From positions 87,916 to 151,915 of the forward strand of contig NZ_JARXWB010000019.1 of the NCBI RefSeq assembly GCF_029892425.1: a stretch of DNA of 64,000 bases. Reading direction: 5' to 3'. The stretch's first letter is position 1. Each line of letters starts with the position of its first letter. The notes below the pieces were generated by a model. The model saw only the letters and a list, made by a program, of their open reading frames with translations. It did not search any database and had not been told where the DNA came from. This stretch comes from Bradyrhizobium sp. BR13661. GTDB lineage: Bacteria; Pseudomonadota; Alphaproteobacteria; Rhizobiales; Xanthobacteraceae. A program made the position numbers and the translations under genes. Positions 60,701-64,000 of the stretch are shown here, piece by piece.

Positions 60701-61597
60701 ATGCTTGCGCAGGAACTTATAACTACGGTGCTGGACGTCTCGTCCAGTAGCGCCGTCATTGATATTCTTATCCCCGCTCGAAATGAAGTGGGCCGCATCG
60801 AGCGATGCTTGCGGTCGCTGCTGGAACAGACTTTTCAAAACTTCAACGTCGTGATTCTCGACAATAGTTCAGATGATTCAACTCTGGACGCTGTGTGCGC
60901 ATTTGTTCGCGAAAATAACCTTTCGGCCCGTATTCTTCAAACCACGCGAAGGTTGGAGTTGGCCGATGCGCTCAATATCCTGCTCGATCAATCGGTTGCG
61001 TCGTTCACCAAATTTATCTTTGCGGATGACTATCTCGGTTCAGACGCGTTGGCTACTTTAATGATGCCATTTGCGATAGATGAGAGTGTTGTCCTGACCT
61101 ACGCCGAGCGCAGATACTTCAGCACGAGTGGTCCGTGTTCTGGACCAACGGCGAGCAGCCGGATGCGTGCTGCTTTTTCGGCTGTTCCCGATGCGACGGC
61201 GCTGGTCTATCTCGGTAACTATTTCGGCGAACCTTCCGCAACGATGGTCCGCGGGTCGGCGATTCGAAAGTCCGGCTTGCGCTTTGACAGAAGTCTAAAG
61301 CAAGTCCTTGATGTTGATCTTTGGATACGTCTTTGTATGAACGGCCGCGCAATAAGAGTCGGTGGCCAGGACCTTATTTATATCTCGAAGGAGCGGGATG
61401 GCGAAACTGAGCTTAACATCAGGTCTTGTCGAATTTTTGTAGAAAACCTTGTACTACGTCGCCGCTACGCGCCGAAAGACTGGTATCGCCTTCCACTAAC
61501 TCTGCATGTCGTTGCATTTTCTCTGCTAGCTTATCGCATCACCAGAAGCCTGATTTTCCTTTTGATAAGCCAGCCGATGCCGGTCGAACGTATTTGA
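60701..61597 (+). CDS. Glycosyltransferase family 2
   Basis: 298 residues from ATG 60701, AGGGATAA directly upstream. GT-A start IDILIPARNEVGRIERCLRSL, VVILDNSSDDSTL, and the acidic site FIFADDYLGSD at about residue 106. A hydrophobic stretch near the C-terminus (LTLHVVAFSLLAYRI) may bind the membrane. Its 3' end overlaps the convergent gene at 61531 by 67 bases. Adds an unknown sugar to the glycan. Confidence 0.75.
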   Translation: MLAQELITTVLDVSSSSAVIDILIPARNEVGRIERCLRSLLEQTFQNFNVVILDNSSDDSTLDAVCAFVRENNLSARILQTTRRLELADALNILLDQSVASFTKFIFADDYLGSDALATLMMPFAIDESVVLTYAERRYFSTSGPCSGPTASSRMRAAFSAVPDATALVYLGNYFGEPSATMVRGSAIRKSGLRFDRSLKQVLDVDLWIRLCMNGRAIRVGGQDLIYISKERDGETELNIRSCRIFVENLVLRRRYAPKDWYRLPLTLHVVAFSLLAYRITRSLIFLLISQPMPVERI

Positions 61598-63372
61598 TTC
61601 CAACAAGCGCGCAGGAACAAATTGCGCAGGCGAGGGTCCTGGATCTTCATAATCGTGCGCAGAAAGGTAACAAAACCTTGCCCTTGCGCACCGCGAAATC
61701 CATAGAGACGCGAGATTTCATCGTCAGTCAAATAGAACCCGATGGACGTCACTTTCTTAAGATACCTCACGTAATCCGCAACAGTGCGATCATAGTTGAC
61801 GCCGGAATATTGTGTCGTGCTCAATCCGCCCGTTCTGTAATGAACTAAGCATTCTTGCACCTGCGCCGCTTTGAATCCTGCAGCTAGCGCAGCTACGAAC
61901 AAAAAGTTTTCAGCTGTAATATGACCGCTATCGAACGGCTTAATCGTTTCGATGACGCTCTTCTTGAAAAGCGTCGATTGGTGCACGATTCCAAAACAGT
62001 TCATAACTGAAGGAAGATACGTTGGGAAGGGCATGTTGCCGTCACTGCTTATAAGCAACGTGCTTCCGAATACCCAATCGGATGACGTTTTGACCAATCG
62101 ATCGACCATCAATGCCAACGCATTCGGCGTGCAGAAGTAATCGTCGGAATTCATAATCGCAATCAGATCACCAGTCGAGAACGCTACTCCATTCGACATT
62201 GCTTCCCACACAGACCGATCCGCCTTGCTGTAGATGCTCACATTCGCAAGATGGCCATACCTTTGCCTCAACAGACTAAGAGTATCGTCTGTCGATGCTC
62301 CATCGACAATAACTGCCTCAACCTTTTCGTATGTTTGATGCACAACCGACATCAGCGCCTGATCGAAAGAATCGATGCGGCCGTGCTTGGTGAGATCCTT
62401 GACGATCAAAATAACGGAGACGACGGGTTTATCCAGCGGCGACTCAAGGTCGTAAATCTTCCGTTTGCGATCGAAAAATCCCTGCACGTAAGTCAAAAAA
62501 TCGGGATCGACATACTTGTCATAGCCATGGATTCCGAGAGGCGAACTTAAGCCCAGGGACTCCGTTTGCAAGAGCTTGTAGTTTACTTCGCAAGAAAAAA
62601 GCCGCGCTTCCCAACTGCGGGGGATACGGATGCGGGCGCCGAGCAGTTTCGCGACAATAGTGAAGAACACGTCTTCATAGATGTTGTACTTGCTGCATGT
62701 TCCGCGCCAATCTCTTAACACCTCTCGTAGGGCGCGGGTCAGAATAGCCGCGAGGTCAAAGCGGCGATTGATCGCGAGAAACCACAGTGCTTGCGCAATG
62801 CGTAGCGGGTTCGGCCTGGGTTTGAAAGTCTCGAGTACACGAATGCAGGTAGAGATGCGCCGGAGGCTTAGACCTCCATTCCCGCCGAAGGGCGCCATAC
62901 GCTTCAAAAAACGTCCGCGGCCGAGGTCCGGCAGGAAGAGGGGAGCTCCAACAAAATCGTACCCCTTTGCCATCCATGCGCGGAGATCGTCTTTGAATAT
63001 CCACGCGTCGAGGTGACAGATCAGCATGTAGTCGTAGTCGGCGTACATTCGATAAAATGCAGGGTCCATCCCCATCTTGTTGACGGCGGCGCTACTACCA
63101 AAGTAATCGGCGCGGACGAGGCGAACGCGGCCTTCGATCTTGTTTTGCTGAAAGAAGGCTTGATACCACCCCGGATTGCAGGAGTCTGGCAGGATGACCT
63201 CAAGCGGATAATCGTGCAGCACCTCCGCATTGTGACGCAGTGTTGCGGCCAGATCTGTGTCGAGCGCGTCGAGGTGCGTTGGAATGAGAACGACAACGCG
63301 ATGTAAATTGTCTTTTTTCACGGTGTTAACATCGTCCCGGGGTGGTGGCATAAATTTGATTTCGCTTGGCAA
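61531..63372 (-). CDS. Two-domain protein: DUF5672 fused to GT2 glycosyltransferase
   Basis: 613 residues from ATG 63372. Residues about 25-290 form a DUF5672 domain (VVVLIPTHLDALDTDL, YDYMLICHLDAWIF, FVGAPLFLP, GNGGLSLR), itself glycosyltransferase-like. Residues about 318-560 are a GT2 domain (VSVILIVKDL, VIVDGASTDDTL, and the metal site LIAIMNSDDYF). The chain ends in a basic tail. The fusion could add two sugars in turn. Overlaps the convergent gene's 3' end. Confidence 0.75.
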   Translation of the reverse strand: MPSEIKFMPPPRDDVNTVKKDNLHRVVVLIPTHLDALDTDLAATLRHNAEVLHDYPLEVILPDSCNPGWYQAFFQQNKIEGRVRLVRADYFGSSAAVNKMGMDPAFYRMYADYDYMLICHLDAWIFKDDLRAWMAKGYDFVGAPLFLPDLGRGRFLKRMAPFGGNGGLSLRRISTCIRVLETFKPRPNPLRIAQALWFLAINRRFDLAAILTRALREVLRDWRGTCSKYNIYEDVFFTIVAKLLGARIRIPRSWEARLFSCEVNYKLLQTESLGLSSPLGIHGYDKYVDPDFLTYVQGFFDRKRKIYDLESPLDKPVVSVILIVKDLTKHGRIDSFDQALMSVVHQTYEKVEAVIVDGASTDDTLSLLRQRYGHLANVSIYSKADRSVWEAMSNGVAFSTGDLIAIMNSDDYFCTPNALALMVDRLVKTSSDWVFGSTLLISSDGNMPFPTYLPSVMNCFGIVHQSTLFKKSVIETIKPFDSGHITAENFLFVAALAAGFKAAQVQECLVHYRTGGLSTTQYSGVNYDRTVADYVRYLKKVTSIGFYLTDDEISRLYGFRGAQGQGFVTFLRTIMKIQDPRLRNLFLRACWNQIRSTGIGWLIKRKIRLLVMR

Positions 63373-63424
63373 ATACTCGTATCAAAAGAGCTGTCGATAA
63401 ATGGGTGTCGCTTCGCCCTTGGCT

Positions 63425-64000
63425 TCACGCGAAAATCCGCGGGAAGAAGCGCTTCAGCCTCTGTCGCAGCGGCCCGTGTTGGAGGTTCCATTGCAATACA
63501 TGGGGGTTGAGGCGAGTAAGTCCGTACCAGGTATTTGCCCAAGCCCTTATCTTCTGCACGGGGGGTAGCGCAGCGTACTCACGCGTATGATTGTCGGCAA
63601 CGAGCAGGTCGCCTTGCCGTCCGGCGCGAAATATTCTCGCACGTTTGAGGTTATGCTTGAAATAGGCCCCACGTTTTCCAACAACCGCGACCGAAAGGTT
63701 CTCCGCTTCGATCGCCCGCGTCATAGATGCCATGCCGCCTTCGAATTGGTAGGCATCATCCTTCTTCAGAAACGAACGGCTCGATGCGAGCTTCCGGAAT
63801 CGCTCCATGTCAATCATGAAACCAGTTGTCCGAATATGAAAATTTGGAAAGTCTGGAAAGTTTGCGCGCATTGGGTGGTGCGTTTCAAAGGAGCCAGTAA
63901 ATCCAGCGAGGCCAACACCGGGACTACGGAACGCATCGTGGAGCTTCTCCAGCCAGCCTTCGTGAAGCGGCTCCGAATAGGTGTTGAGGAACAACACGAC
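63425..64000 (-). CDS. Glycosyltransferase-like protein, 5' end outside window
   Basis: The frame is open through the right edge, so the N-terminal part is missing. The visible 191 residues begin VVLFLNTYSEPLHEGWLEKL, reminiscent of the post-metal-site strand of GT2 enzymes (LNSD.EP..GWL), then FHIRTTGFMIDMERF and a basic C-terminus. Same strand as the gene before it. Probably another transferase of the locus; substrate unknown. Confidence 0.6.
   Translation of the reverse strand, partial: VVLFLNTYSEPLHEGWLEKLHDAFRSPGVGLAGFTGSFETHHPMRANFPDFPNFHIRTTGFMIDMERFRKLASSRSFLKKDDAYQFEGGMASMTRAIEAENLSVAVVGKRGAYFKHNLKRARIFRAGRQGDLLVADNHTREYAALPPVQKIRAWANTWYGLTRLNPHVLQWNLQHGPLRQRLKRFFPRIFA

Noticed and set aside
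1..64000. CRISPR arrays, tRNA or rRNA genes
   Set aside because: No regularly spaced repeats and no recognisable tRNA or rRNA sequence were seen.

Overview
This window reads as part of a surface-polysaccharide locus of an alphaproteobacterium. It is most likely a Bradyrhizobium, judged from the GC-rich coding style, the protein families and the types of insertion-sequence debris. That genus call is inference from pattern recognition; no 16S gene or housekeeping marker lies in the window. I saw no tRNA, rRNA or CRISPR array.

Layout. 1-8.6 kb: the 3' part of a Wzx-type flippase, two glycosyltransferases, and a duplicated, partly decayed cassette. The cassette pairs a 64-residue protein with a membrane-anchored protein carrying a DNSDPNTNGR motif, next to a Wzy-like membrane protein. 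8.6-28.8 kb: a dense nonulosonic acid (legionaminic acid type) cluster. It holds legB, legC, a capsule-type transferase, a flippase, a polymerase-like protein, an epimerase, an FkbM methyltransferase, a PhyH-like dioxygenase, neuC/legG, legF, legI, a NeuD-type acyltransferase, a CBS-nucleotidyltransferase (PtmE/LegX type) and a PtmA-type SDR. An amidotransferase/HisH/HisF trio follows that would make an acetamidino group, then a hexapeptide acyltransferase and a class III aminotransferase. 29.5-40.1 kb: a C-methyltransferase, cupin, DegT aminotransferase and N-methyltransferase set (amino-sugar decoration), then polyprenyl-phosphate-type glycosyltransferases and small membrane proteins. 40.1-46.9 kb: a third DNSDPNTNGR protein, a GT4, fcl and gmd (GDP-fucose or GDP-perosamine precursors), a GmhB-like phosphatase and a second PhyH-like paralogue.

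47-56.3 kb is a scrapyard of mobile DNA: IS66, IS3 and IS21 remnants, a complete ISL3 element, an integrase fragment, an XRE repressor, an HNH protein and holin-like fragments. A beta-helix secreted protein and a methyltransferase survive among them. 56-64 kb returns to glycan genes: a DUF2304/GT2 pair, a GT-C-like membrane protein, a sugar O-methyltransferase and three GT2-type enzymes, the last one running off the right edge.

Working together, LegB/C/G/I/F would make a CMP-legionaminate-type donor. The WbuX-like/HisH/HisF trio would amidinate it. Gmd with Fcl or the DegT enzyme would supply 6-deoxy sugars, and the Wzx/Wzy-like proteins and many transferases would assemble a decorated O-antigen, capsule or flagellin glycan. 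The least explained parts are the DNSDPNTNGR cassette and the two PhyH-like dioxygenases.
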